From positions 59,559,561 to 59,623,560 of the forward strand of contig NC_088775.1 of assembly GCF_954871325.1 (NCBI RefSeq): DNA of 64,000 nt, read 5' to 3'. Source of the stretch: Gordionus sp. m RMFG-2023. Taxonomy: Eukaryota > Nematomorpha > Gordioida > Chordodea > Parachordodidae. The notes below the pieces were generated by a model. The model made no database searches, was not told the DNA's origin, and worked only from the letters and a program-made list of their open reading frames with translations. The position numbers and the translations under genes were made by a program. Shown in pieces: positions 30,401 to 45,400 of this stretch; position 1 is the first letter of the stretch, and the number at the start of each line of letters is the position of its first letter.

Positions 30401-33400
30401 GAGGATTTAGGAGATAAGCTTATACGGCACTTTTCCACCACTATCAACACCTTGACTTTGCCTAGGAAATTGTTGGATGCTTATTCTAAAACCTTTTGGT
30501 TCAAGACTCGGCAAGAAGTTAATCTTTACCTGAAAATTTTTACACGCGCGTTATTTCATTCATTCTAACGTTATTTATTTTAAAATGTTTTTTAAAATAA
30601 AATATTGCTTTACAGGTGTCTTTGGGAGACATTTTACCCCTAGGAGGAGCCGATTTGGACTCAGATTTGATCAGGAAGTCGCGAAAATTTAACGATGAAC
30701 GTATTAATGATATTATCGATGATGACAGTAACGAGTATATTATTTTTTCCTCTAAAAAAATATATCTGGTTTATATAATAAGGTGTAAAAACTTGATGTA
30801 ATATAATCAGGGACATGGAACGGAACTTTCAATTTTTATTTAATTATAATTAATTCTTCGAAATTATTAATTAAATACCAATTACAAGTAATTATTATAT
30901 TTTTATGTAATGGCGGCAATTACCATTACTTTTTAAAATGCATAAGGCTAAATTAATGTTAAAAATCTAAGGTCTTTAGTTACAATAATCATAATAAATA
31001 TTTATTGTTTTACCTCATAAAACTATTTATCAATTTCATATTCTTTTTCTTATTTGAACAAATGTTTTCTTATTATACCCTTATCCGTTTTTATTTGAAA
31101 TATTAAATCACTCTCTTTGTATATAAAAACTCCTTTATCCCATTTGTTTTCTACCCGGTTAAAGTGTTTTTATCTTCTATTTTATCTAAATGTGTTAATA
31201 AATCCTCGAATTCTTGTATTGTTACTAAACATTATTTTATTAGGCGCAATTTCTGTTGTGGCATTTAATATATTTCTATAATTAGATAAGAATTTTTCAA
31301 GTACAATCTCAGATTCTTTATTTTTATTTTCCATGTTTCTTCTCTTGCATTTTGAATGTTCTTACCATTATTTCAACTTGTTTATTTGATTGTTGATAAT
31401 AGGCTGATGTAATTATCATTATAAATTTTTAAAATAAATGATTTGTAAAATTTGAACTTATCAGTTATTATAATCTCAGGTATTCCAAATAGTGAAATTA
31501 TTTTCAAAATTTCTTTTAATTATAAAAAACATAAGGAAAAGGAATTCGTTAGCACCCAATATGTGGATTCTTATTTTATGGGCTAAAGTTTTTAAAAAAA
31601 CTAAAATTAGAGGCAAAGTGTCTACTTGTGGTAGTGGCAATTGGAATAAAAATGAAGCTATCAAATTTTTTGTATTGGTTTACTATTGATATTTGTGGGG
31701 CAAATGGTAACTAGTGTTAAAATAACCCGATTAAAATTTTAGCCAAAATAATATTATGTAAGTTTTGAGATTTGGCAAATAGAGGCCCATACCTTTCTGC
31801 CATTTATGAGAAAAATCTTTAGACTTGTATAATATTATTTTGGCTAAAAAACGGGCCGTTTAACAACATTACTGAGATAAGAGATTTACCTAGGCCCATG
31901 GAAAGGTTGCCGGCGATGAAAGGTTGCGAGGTTCTAAAATATTAGGTAATATGTTTGGTTATTATTCTTTAGAGTTTTCTAATATTTCTTATATAATTCT
32001 TTGTATTTCAATCAATTATTATATTCTCAATAACTCTAAAATAAAATTATATATATTAACAATGATAATACTAGTTAGTTTTATTCTGGTTTATTAATCC
32101 TGGTAATTTTAAATAAATATTGTTCCATTTTTTCTTTATAACAAAACTAATATATTCAATCTTTTTGAAAAGTTAAAATTAACAAATGAATAAATGTCTA
32201 AAAATTTGTTCGAAGGTCTTTTCCTTTCTTCATTTTACCATTCGCCATTTCATATATTCTCCATTTATGACATTAGGGATTCGAGCTTTTTTTAGAAATA
32301 GACTGAGAAGTTTACTTATTGATGAATGGTGATGTTGACGACCCTGGCATTTGAAAAAATTTAACCCATGTCTGTCCAGCATCAGTTACAATTCAGGCAA
32401 ATATGAGGTTGGAATATGTTGCAGAGCCTAGTCTATGACCTAGGATAACTTTTAGTTATTCATTAGTTAAGAGATTCTCAGTTTTATTAGGCAAAGTTTC
32501 CAACCACTCATCGTCAAATTTATTATATTTTAAAAGAATTTGATATCTTCAAATGGAGAAGAAGTGAATAAAATAGAGTAAAATTTTAAAATTAAGAAGA
32601 TATTTGTAATTCATTATATCGAGAAAATTGTATCTGTTAAAACATTATTCTACCACATTGCAAGGACCTGGTTAAGTAAGTTATCATTAGAGGAGATCAA
32701 GCTGGATATTAGCCAGTTGTTTAATAGTCGGGAAGAAAGGAAAGATGAGAGAGACAGGGTATGAAGGGATAATAGGTCGACGACACCCTTTTTAAGTAGA
32801 AGTTGAGCTAATATCTTAAATTGAGTTAAATTACGATTAAAAAATTTTCCCAAAAAGGTTTTAAATAAGGACTTCCAACGTTCTATAAATTCTTTGTAAA
32901 ATAGATATGCACGAAAGAGATGTAATTTTTTTAGAGCATAAACATTTGCGAATTAGATGGCGATGGAAGGATATTTAGGATTGGGTCAAGGCTGAATATG
33001 TTGTGAAATATTTTGACTAGAGATTCTTCAGATGGAAGGATGTTTGATAAAGATAAGCCCAAAAGTGATTATTAGGTTCAACTGTTTTTGCAGCCAGATA
33101 AAGCTAATTATCTTAAACAAATTTCTGTTTTCGTTTTGTTTAGGATAAGATCTATGTTTTTAGAATTGGCTTAAAGGAAGTTCAAAACTTCGATTAGTTT
33201 AGGAAGTGGACCACAAATTGTTCCATCGTTATGATACCTAATATTTAAATCAAATTTATATTTAAAAACATGGAGGTCATGAATGCCAAAGCAGAATAGG
33301 AGTGGTCCAAGTGGGTCTCCTTGTTAGATGTCTTCATCACAGTCTATGGTATTCGTGACTTCTAAAAATTTGGAGCAATCGGGGATCTTTTGATAGAAAC

Positions 33401-36400
33401 ATTTTTAAAAATGAAAGCGAAATAAGCTCTTAAATGTTGAAGTCCAGTTTGACTATAAAACTATTGGGAGGATGATTTTTTATATAAATTCGTATCCTAA
33501 TTGATAAGTACTTAGAATATTTGTTGATTTTATTTTAATACAAAGAATTTTTATCCCACTTGCCAATATTCTTGGTGTTTTTGGTGAGAAATTACTTAAA
33601 TTTATCACATTAGGGATATAATTAGGCCAAATAAATGGCGATCATAATCTGGCCTTCTATTTTAAATAAGTCATTACGATGACTATTCATCATCTTTCCA
33701 TATAGTAATACAAGGAAACTGATCTCTTAAATGTTTTCTTTAAATTTAATTTTTATTTCACTTTTTTGTTTTTTTTAAAATTTTTATATGTATACGATTA
33801 TATTTTTATAATCGTATATTTTTTTTATATGCCTTGTTTTAAATTCGTTTTTTAATAATAAACCTTTATATGTATACGATTATATTTTTATAATCGTATA
33901 TTTTTTTATATGCCTTGTTTTAAATTCGTTTTTTAATAATAAACCTTTATATATATATTAAAAAACATATTTTAATTTATTTAAAAATTGTAATTTGTTA
34001 TCCTAAGATTTTTATCATTACAAATTAATTTTATTATTGCAATCAATTACAATTACTTTTTATCTTGATATTACAATTATTTATTACTATCTTGCAGGGT
34101 TGGGCAGTATCGCGGATATTTGTATCTAAGATACAAGATACTTTTGTATCTTGTATCTTTTTTAAAATTTTGGAAAGTATCTTGTATCCAGTATCTAAGA
34201 TACATATTATTTAAAAGTATTTATATCTTAACCAACTTTGTATTCAAAAAGATACAGATAGTTTAAAAAAAAATTATATTGGTTAATTTAAATAGTATTA
34301 AAATTCAAAATGATATTGTTTTAAGATTTAAATGAAAAATTTAATCAAAATTTAGATATTTTAAGATAATTTTTGATATATGACGTTGGTCGTCATATAG
34401 CAATTTGTTAACAATTAAAACTACCATATTTGAATCGTTTTATATCTGTCTATTTTAAAATTATGGAAGAAGAAAATAGAATAATATGTTTATCTTCGTC
34501 TTCAGATGATTCTTCAACCGAAAATTATAACAATAAATTTAAACTAATCATACTTAATGGCAAATTTTTTGAAGTACTTCAAGATGATCATAATAAAGAA
34601 ATTCATCGTTTTTTGACGAAAAAGTTATAGCAACTGTTACGATAACGGCTCTAACTTTAAGAAAGCTTTCAAGGAGTTTGGATATTCTATGGAAGCTGTA
34701 GAGAATGACTTTGACATCAATGATAATGAATGTATAAAATTCGAAATCATTATTATTTAATACTTCTTTAAAATTTATTATGATATTGTAAATTTAGTAA
34801 AAAAATTTTATTCAAATAAAATTATTTATTTGTTTATTTAAGGGTCTAAAGAAGCCTCAATAACATTGCCTCAACACATTCGTGTTTGTGCCATACGATA
34901 AGTCTAATTGCCACAACAGATGTCGAGAGAGCTATTAAGGATTCTCCTAACATTTCTAAAATTCATCATCCTGCAATAGCTAAATGTACTAAGCTATGGA
35001 ATGTAGGCCTAAAACTGCAGAACTTATCAAAGCAGTTTTCGGAAAACAATTAGTTACACCTTGTTGCACTAGATGAAATGGTTTGTATGATAGTCTTCAT
35101 AGTTTATTAAAATTTAAAGGCGATTCCTAAATTATGTCAAAAATTAGAATTTCCTAAATTAAGAGATATTGAAATTCAATATTTATAAGAATATTGCAAT
35201 ATAATGGCCCCATTGGCTATAGCGATTGACAAAATACAGAGTGAAATCAACTGCTATTATGGAGAATCAGCTCCAATTTTAAATGGCGTTAAAAAAAAAT
35301 TACAAATTTAATTCAAACCAATCTACAATTTTGCAAACCATTAGCTATTGCCATAGAAAATTATTTAAATAAAAGATTTAAAAATATATATGATTTTGAT
35401 AACAATTTTAAAAGTGCATTTTTGGCAACTATTTCTCATCCCTATTTTAAAAATCGTTGGATTGATGGTGAAAAAGAAAAAAAATACCTTCAGGATTTGT
35501 TATTACATGAAGTTTTAATTGTTTTTAAAAATAATATTGAAATTAATACTTCAACAAAATCTTCAATTGATGAAGATGATGATTACTTTTGCCTAACTAC
35601 CACATCTAATTCTAATAATTCAATAAATGATATTGAAATAGAGGTCCTAAATTATATGAAAGATGACAGGCGGAGTATAAATATGTTAAATAGTTATAAA
35701 TATATAAAAAAAATATTTATTAAATATAACACAATATACCCTCCTCAGCCCCCGTTGAAAGATTATTTAGCTTTGATAATATGATTAATAGACCAAATCG
35801 TCAAAGATTGAACGATAAATCATTTAAATTAATCATATTAAAAAATAATGGTGATTTATGATGCTGATTTATTATTATTTACTAATTATATAATTATTAA
35901 ATGGAATATCGCATTATCTTTTATAATAAATTTGTTATTTTCTACAATTTATTTTAAATATTTTTTTATAAATTTATATTATAGATAAGAAAATAAAGCT
36001 TTATACATTTTGATTTTGACTATTTAAAGTTTTAAAAAAAAGTATCTTGTATCTTAGAAACTTTTTTTTAAAAAAAATACAAGTATCTTGTATCTTATAT
36101 CTTATTGAAATTTTTCTAAAGTATCTTGTATCTTAAATACAAAATTTTATAAAGTATCCGTATCTGTATCCGAATACAATTTTCTGAAAATTTGCCCAAC
36201 CCTGCTATCTTGATATTACAAATATTTATTACAAACAATAATTTTATTTTAAATTTCTATATAAGATAAGTAATCAATTACTGCATAATTCTGGAATGGA
36301 ATTCCCAAATTTTTGGTATTTATTATCAATATTGATTTTTAAATTCTAGAAAGCTAATTGGTGATTTTTTTTTTAAATAAAAAATGTTCCTAAAAAAACT

Positions 36401-39400
36401 ATATTTTAAAATTTAATGATAGATGCACTACATACAGACCATCTTTATTCATTAAAATTTATTTTTTTTACATTCTCTTTTTTTCGATATAATATGTCTT
36501 GTAGAAAAAGAAATTTTGAAAGAAAAAAAAACAAAAATAATAAGTCTAAATTATCAAATATTCACAATATATTATTATAAACACATCTAAAAAATATATT
36601 CCATATATTCTTCCAACTAACAGTGCTCCAAAACTAAGTTTAAGAACATGTAAAAATTCCGACAATCTTGCCATTCATCCTAGTCTGAAATACAGCAGTT
36701 CAAGGCCGAGATTGCTCTCTACCACAATTTCCCTTGGTGGAGAGTCGGATAGCGGAGGTATATTTCGCGATTCCACACGAGAAACTTATAGATATATTTC
36801 AGGAGCAGAAAGCGGATCCGTTAAATCCTCTCCCGGAAGCCGCAAGGAGTCCGGTAACCAAGATAGGTAAATAAAAAAAGTCAAGAAATACTATCCTTTT
36901 TCTTTGTTTTTTCCTTCTTCTATTATCATTAAAAGGTAAATTATATTTAGAATTTTTAAATTTGAACCCTCAAAAATTTTGTCCCCCGCACTTGAACTGA
37001 ACCTCTAAAAATGTATATGAACTATTTTGAACCTTCTGATTTCATAACATTTTTTAATATATCATTAACCATTTTTAAATATTTTTGTATGTCGCTATTT
37101 GACGGTGTTAACTACCCAAATTACCATATCAAAGTATCAACCATCGAATTTATTCCTTCTTCATATAGATATAATTTATCAGAATAGAATCCCTAAAATA
37201 TTTTAATTATATTCAGGGGTGGACTGACCTTATATACACTAATGGAACTGGTCCCATCAAAATGTCCTGTTTGGGGGAGGGGGGGGGGGTCTTTAAAGCC
37301 CAAAAAATATAATAGATGGATGGCCTAGCTCTTTTATTAAATTTTTGAAAATAATTATGTATTTAAATGAGTGAATGCTAAATACGCATTTTATTACATT
37401 ATTTATTATAAACTAAACATTAATTCATAAACAAATTTATTTTCTCTAAACTCATTTTACATTTATGGAAATCAAATAAATTGTGTTCAAAACCTATTAT
37501 TAGTTTAATAATAATAAAGTAATTAAAAATAACATGTATACTATGTATAAAATAACATATATAAATTAATTTTAAAAGCCATATAAAAAATATTTAAAAA
37601 AAACACCATTTTAAATTTTTTAAAGAGAAGTTAAAAATAGTCGTCCTCATCTGATTACGGCCGGGAATCTATAAATTATTTAAAATTATAGCGTAAAATT
37701 TTAAAGATAATTTATTATTTGATCAACACTCGAGATTGTTGTTTTAGGGTTCTTTTATCGAATTAATTTGATTAGAGATATAGTCTCGTTCCCAAATGAG
37801 AAGTTTGTTGATACTACGATGGGTATAGATATATTATTGTCGGCTAGATATGTCCCTTTTCCGCTATGTCCAAGAGATCTTAATTATTATTAGATGGGGA
37901 GAACATTTATACATGTAAAGTCCCAATAAATTTCATATTCATTGCAACTTAATTTTTACATCCTTCATTAGAAAGTTGCTGTTTATGACATTAATTTCCT
38001 TATTTATAATATTCGAATATATTTACCCCTTCGATTAAACAATTGCTTTGAACCCTCTCCCCCTTAATGTAAAGACTAGGGATGAAAACCCCGTATTTTT
38101 TTTTCGTTTGTTTATTTCCTGAAGGAACGGTTTTTTTCATCCTTAGATATCATACGCCAAATTTTTGTTAGTTTTGAGAGATTTAATATTTTTATCCAAC
38201 AAATTGAAAAAATTAATAAAAGTATAATGGAAATAGTCTTGAATGAAATTTCTATTCTATCAAACCGAAACGAATATTGACTTCGTTATAACAAGTCAAG
38301 TAGCTTTTTCACAATCATAAGGAATGGAGTGGTTCGGGTTCAGATAAAAATAATGTTTTGGGGTTCAGATTTGGTTCAAAAAAATAACAATAATGTATAT
38401 TAGAATTATAAGCACTTTTTTTTATTTATCATTAAAATACACATACATATAAAAAGTCTATTTTTATTAGTTGATTGCACATTATAAATAATGTCTAATT
38501 TATAAATTATAACAGATGAACATAATTTATTAACTACAATGCTGAACATTTTATACTTAAAAAAAAGTATTGAAATGTACAATTAAAAAATTTACTAAAT
38601 TTACCTCAATCAAATTACATCTATATAGAGATCTTTCAATTTACATTTATAGGACGGAAACATCTGCTCGACACTTTTTAAGCGAGACGGCACAGAGTGT
38701 TTTAAACGGCCGCGGTGTGGGATGGTTAAAGATGCCCAAATTGCGCGAGCTACTGAAGCAGGAGTCATGTCGGCTCTATATGGCTGACAAGTTGAACAGA
38801 AATTCTTACGGACGGCAAGGGAGTTTCTCTTACGAAGAGAAGGGAGTAGATAAAAAGGAGAATGCTGGAAACCGCGAACGATTCCCCGAGCCCACGGAGA
38901 TTGACCTCAACGATTTTGAAAGCTTGCTAGCCACTTCTAAGACCGATTTTATACCGGAAGTGGTAATATTCCTTATTTGGGAATGATATATTTCTTATGT
39001 TTATACATTGACTAAAAAAATTAAATCCTTGACTTACTAAATTAACCATATTAGAAATCTAGCCTTCTTGATATCCTTATTCATATATAATATTATCGCC
39101 ATTAACCTAGTTTTATTAACATATCTTTCTCTTTATATATCACCTCTCATTTGAATGTCTTAAATATTAAGTTTCAGTAAATAATCATATTTTTACGGCC
39201 TTGCTCAAATTATAATAAAATCAATATTAAAGTTTAAAATCAAATATAGGAAAATATTGATCAATTTTGACAGAGCTATAACTTCGGCAAAAATTAATAT
39301 TTTTTAATCTAGTTTTTATTTTTATATATATTGGGAATAAATAGGTTTTATCCACTTCTAACTCGAAAATATTGAAAATGTCGAGTGGAGCACTCCAATT

Positions 39401-42400
39401 CTAGACCGACGATATTACTAGATTTAAATCGGGCAGCTTGCTCTATGCATTTATTTAGATGTATAAATAGAATTTGGACCTATATAGTTTACTTTGATTT
39501 AATCTCATTATAAATACTTATGTGATAGTGAATCTGGGTTTATTCATATCCTGTTTTAATTTTTAATTAGCTAGTTTCAAATTGTAGATTATCCAGGCTT
39601 CCTTAGTCCTAATGTCTGCATTCCATGACTGAAATTCAATATTATGATAAATCTCTTAAAATATTTTCAAGCATCGTAATTTTAAAATAAAGTAATTGTT
39701 TTCATTCTCATATTAAATTAATAAATTAAAAGAATAAACAAAGAAACATTTATTTTAAAAAATCATTCATGGTTGATAAATAAATTATGGTTCGAACTGT
39801 GCAGTTGGCTAACTAATAAATATTGAACCGCGCTTTGAAATATATATTTTTTATAATTTATTCGAAATATTCGAAATAATTCCTAGATGTACGGAGTTGG
39901 GCAGTACCGCGAATACTTGTATCTAAGATACAAGATCCTTTTGTATCTTGTACTCAGTATCTTATTGACATTTTTAATAAGATACTAGTATCTGTATCTA
40001 AGATCCTTTATTTTGAAAAGAATCTTGTATCTTTTTCATTTTCTTTAAAAAGATACAGATACAGATTTTTTTTAATATTCATGTTTAGAACATTTACATA
40101 TCACACAATGTAACTTTATTTTCTGTGAAATCTTGTATTATTTTTTTTATTTTTTGCTATATTTTAAATATATTGATAACTAAAATTTGTTGGAGATTTT
40201 ACAGATCACAAAGATAGATATATTAAAAATAACAACACCAAAAATAAGAAAAGGATATATTTTATATGAAATATTTTTTAATTTGTAGAATGTTTAACAT
40301 ATATAGTAGTGAAGATGAAATTATAGAGATAGGTACTCCTGAATCAAATCCGAATCTTAAAATTCTAGATAGAAAATTTTATAAAGTAATTCATGTGAAA
40401 AAGGACAAGGTACAAGCCGAATGTCAAAATTGCACAAGTAAAAAAGTTATTAAAGGTTGAAAAAACTCCTCTACAAACTTTGTTAAGCATATTAAAGTAT
40501 AGTATACATTTTTATTTTATAATTATTAACATAATAATACCTATACATAAGTCCCTCTTAGATAATTGTTATTAAAAATTTTTATAGAAGATGGATGGTT
40601 GATTATCAAATTAAAATCATTTTTGGATATATACCGATGCCACTTTTTAGAGGTCGATTTGATCCGATATTCCCGATATATTACCGATCCGTTATCATAT
40701 ATAATTTTGTATTCTGTAAAGATACCAATGGTTTTAATTTTTAATATACTTTTTATTAGTATAACATCTATAATTTAACTACACCATAACTTATGTCATT
40801 TAAATATATTATAATGATCAGTTATAGTTTATATTCAATTCGATTGCAATTCTAAAAAAATATTTTTATTGTTAAATTACTTTTATATAATAAGTAATAA
40901 CATTAATCTATATACATATTAAGTAATAAACAATTGTATTATGAAATTTGAAATAAATATTTAAAATAATATTTAACATTAATATAGCGAAGATTTCTTT
41001 TTAGAAATACCAATATTTCCAATTTATCAGAGGTCAGCTTGCGGCGATAGTAATTGTCAATATCACCAGCTTCACTAAAAACAGATTCTGAAGAGATTAT
41101 TGCACACTTTTATAAACAGAATGCGCAAAAAAATAACAATATGAATGTTATTAATTTATTATTATTAAAAAATATACATAAAAATGGATTCCGATTTTAT
41201 TTATAAAAATAAATGATTTCAGATATAACTATTTTTTTTAATTTTATAACATTTTAATTTTATTAAAGAAGCCATTTTTATATCGGATCAAATTTTATAA
41301 TATTGACCGATAACCGATATTTTAAAATGGGTAAAATATCGGCCCGATGCGATCCGATAAAAAATATCGACACATCCCTAATATAATTTATATTTAATTA
41401 TTTTAGAAAGTTCTTAAAATATTTAAGCTTAAATTGATATATAATATTAGATAATTTTAAAAGGCTCTTAATAAAATAATTATAATAAGGTAGAATTTAA
41501 CTTTATTAGTTACTTTAATTTATTTATGATATAAGTAAAATTACATTACAGTATTTATTTACAAAATTTAATCAATTTAAAATGCATTAAAGAAAATTGC
41601 TATGTAATTAACAATTAAATAATATAATGTTGTACATTATTTTCATATTTTTTATATAATTAATGATTTTGCAAGAAATATATAAAAAAAATTTGAAAAG
41701 AGATTTAAATGATATTTATATATATATATATGATATTACAAATGCAAGCATTAATAAGTCAAATTAGAAAATATATCTAATTTAAAAAATACATAAATAT
41801 CACAAACAAGTAATGATAAATACTTATTAAAGATAATGAATAAAATAAAACTAATATATTTTTTTTAGAGATGCCATTTAGCCATATACTCCGAATATAA
41901 TCTATATTTAAAACAACAGAAAATAACCTGCAAATTCTAATTAACCATTTGATTTAATTTTTTTTCTTATTTGCACATTTTCAACTACCATTAAATATAA
42001 TACTCTCCCTTCCCTGTTTATACTATTAATGGCAGCGTCTACATGATCGGGAGGGGTAGGAACAGTTTGCATCCTATTTTTTTGAGGGGGTAGGGGGTAA
42101 GCTGCTTTAATAGGGGTAGGATAAATTTTTTGGGTGGTTATCTATTAAATTTTGAGATTAAATAGGACAAAATTTTTTGCTGTAAAAATTATACTTTTAT
42201 TATAGTATTATTATAATACAATTCATCGACCAAATCTATATATTGCAAACAATCATACACATTGTTTTCCAAATAAACTATTCTTTTAAATGTAATTTAA
42301 AAGGTTTAGATATTTCTGCAAGCTCATAATGCCATAATAATTAATTTATTGTAAATAATGGAGGTTTTAATTGAATTTATTAGCTAAAAAATAAATTCTT

Positions 42401-45400
42401 TATATTCACAAAATATAGATAGTTGTTAGTAGAGATTTAATTTAAGTTATCCTTTATAAATTCTTTGAAAAGAGTATCAATAAATAAATAGGTGAAAATA
42501 ATGAGAAAGAGACACCGCCGCCGAAGGCGTCTATTTTTTAGGGGGGTAGGCAAAGATTTTTGAAGGGGGTTTGCATCCAGTGAAAATCCTATCATGGAGA
42601 CGCTGATTAATGGGCAAAAATTAATATTAAAATCTCTGGTTATTATAATTTTTTTGTGAATACGAATGATTTTTTTAAATTTCTTTTTACATAAAACCTA
42701 GTCATCAATAAATATTTTATTAATTATTGAAAATATTCATTCTTATATGTGTATGCTATGTTCTTCACAAATAAATAATAAAAACTGTATTTTATAAACT
42801 ATTCTAATTTAATTGGTAATGATAATTTAAAAGTATATTGTATTTAAGATATTCTAATTTAGTAAAAGATACAAGTATCTTTTATCTTGTATCTTTTTGA
42901 TATTTTGAAAAAGATACTAGTATCTGTATCTAAGATTCATTTTTTTTTTAAAAATCTGTATCTGTATCTAGATTCTTTTTCCAGAGGACCTGCCCAACTC
43001 TGGATGTAGTATATTTTATGTGTAATAAAATTTAAATAAAGTTTTAAGATCTACATATATTATATAATTTAAAATTGAATTTTTAGAAAAATACTACGAT
43101 GACAGACAAATACGCGAATGTGTGATATATATCTATTATATATATGAATACTACTTATTTTATATACTTTATTTCTAAGAGTTTATACAGTGCACTCCCG
43201 CCGATTCTCAATACTAAATCATTTTCAATTTATTGAAATTTTAATTTTTTTTAAATTCAGCGCCTTAGCACACAGGTGTGGAAAGGTTACTTGAGCGTCC
43301 TTAGGTGTTGCTTGAGTGGTTTGGAATTTACATATTCAAATTACGGCATAGGCGGGATGGCCAGCACTTACGTTATCCTGGAGATATGCTCAACTCACTT
43401 TCATAATCCCTCTAATGAAAGTTAGTAAATATAGACTATTCATAGAATAAAATTTTATTTCGACAGTATTTATATTTCTTGGTCGGTTAATTATATCCTT
43501 TCTTGCTCATTAACAACTAAAAACCATTTCTATTTTATTTACCGAGAGCTATTAAAAGTCTAATTTAGTTTTAGTTTTGAACCTTGTCAGTTTTTTATCT
43601 CCAAATTATCAATATATATATTATTAGAACCTTTACCTCTATTATTTGAGTTCTGGCCTGGTTAGAGAAAATTGTAAAATTATTGCTTATTCCTATCCTT
43701 AAAATTTGGTCATATAATAATAAAAATTATGAAAGAATTTATTATGAATTATAAAAACATTGTAAAGCAAATTAATTAAAAATTTTTATCGAGGCCCCCG
43801 CGCGGTCCTACCTCTCCCAAAGATGGTGTCTGCCTGATACAGATCTATGTAGGGTTCAGATATTATATTTTATTATATTAGCCATTTTATAAGAATCTTA
43901 CAACTAGATAGAGTTGTTAAAAAACTTCGATTTTATATTTTAGTCTAACAAATTTATCATAAACCTCATTGTAAAAAGATGGTCAACTCTTTCTAACACA
44001 TTTAACGAAATCTTGAGGGTTTGATTAAAATCCTTATTAAAAAAATTGGCGAAATTTAGGTTTTTAACAACAGTATGAGATGTAGCTTACTGATTTTTAA
44101 AAAAATATATAACTATTTATTATAATTGTTATGGATAATGATTTATGCATTTTTTTTATCGGCCAAGCGATGGTTGGGCAGATTATTTGTATATAGTCAT
44201 CATTATATAAATAAAAATGTAGAAACCAATGAAGACAATATTTTACAACGATGCAACTCGGTAGATAAACCGGATTTAGTCGAAAATTTGAAATCCACCT
44301 GCAATAATATCATAGATCCCGAAAATACTTACAAAAAGGTTTAAAAAAATTATGATACTAAAAAATGAAAAAATCAAATTCTTGAATAATATAAAAAAAG
44401 AAAAAATGGCTCTTAAAAAATTAGATTAATAAGTCTACTAACATGAATAAAATCTAATAAATATTGTTTCTGTTTTGTCGAATTTCCGATTGTGCATATT
44501 CATGGTAATATAATTATCAATAGATTCCAACTCTAGGTATTGTAGTACTTTTTCACAATATATGATATAATATGACGATGTTATAGACAAGGCTTTTTTA
44601 CCAAAAGATATCTAATTTTGGGTCCCGCCTTTCGACTTCCATTTCTAACGTGGCGTCCAACATGATGACGGAAAGAGGGCCGATAGGTCAGAATAATAAC
44701 GACAATGGTCACTCAAATTTGATTAGTTATAGCGGTAACATTATCGTATCGGAACATTTGGCCGAGCGACAAATTTTCGATAGATATTACCGCAAGGAAT
44801 ACCTCTATCAAATGTTCCTGGGTAAGATTGCAATTTAAAAATAAATTGAGGTTAGTGTTTTACAGTTGGTACGACCCTTATCTCATACATAAACTCATTT
44901 ACGGCGGAATAACGTTATTTATTTAATAATCATATGAACTTATGCATTAATCTATATTTTATCGAAATTTTATCATCCACCTAACATTTTGATGACTTTT
45001 AAATATGAAAATTACTATGATTAAAACATTAATCAACAATTCATGAAAATTTATTTTGCCCAATAATAATAAGTCCTTATAATCTTATTAATCTTTATAT
45101 ATTTATTTAAAACTATAAGCTATTGTTTTTCCTGCAGGTAAAAATAAGTCAAAATTATGGGACGAAAATCAATTTTGGCAAGATATATTTTTGGATGCTG
45201 TCACCCAAGAACGCGATATGATAGGGATGGACATTGGACCTTCCGAAATGATGAATAGGCATGTATTCTTACTTGTATTAATATAGCAAAACTAGACTTA
45301 ACCTTAATTTCAATATTGTAAAATCGCTCTATTGGAGCCGATTTTTAAAAACGGCTAACTCAGTATTTTATCCAGAAAAGTATTACGCAAGCCTGAAGAT

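Larger units (their letters stand above)
34095..36204 (+). mobile_element. hAT transposon, TATC-rich ends, member 1
   Basis: Starts CAGGGTTGGGCAGTATCGCG and ends GCCCAACCCTG; perfect 8-bp duplication ctatcttg at 34087-34094 and 36205-36212. Sub-terminal arrays of TATCTTGTATC/GATACAAGATAC mark both ends. Transposase remnants on +: 34430-34630, a middle part near 34870-35100 with [20 protein letters not shown] sequence, and 35422-35870. Length 2,110 bp. Confidence 0.93.
39892..43002 (+). mobile_element. hAT transposon, TATC-rich ends, member 2, with nested inserts
   Basis: Starts CGGAGTTGGGCAGTACCGCG and ends CTGCCCAACTCTG, with the same GATACAAGAT/TATCTTGTATC arrays as the element at 34095. 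Flanks tagatgta (39884-39891) and tggatgta (43001-43008) look like a decayed duplication, though the second overlaps the terminal TG. A BED-finger remnant is at 40266-40460. Two other hAT-type elements sit inside (about 40600-41384 and 42033-42605). Confidence 0.85.

Noticed and set aside
45257-45268. A GC-AG intron at the end of exon 16
   Set aside because: AG/GCATGT would leave phase 2, whereas GTATTC after CAT gives the phase 0 that exon 17 needs.
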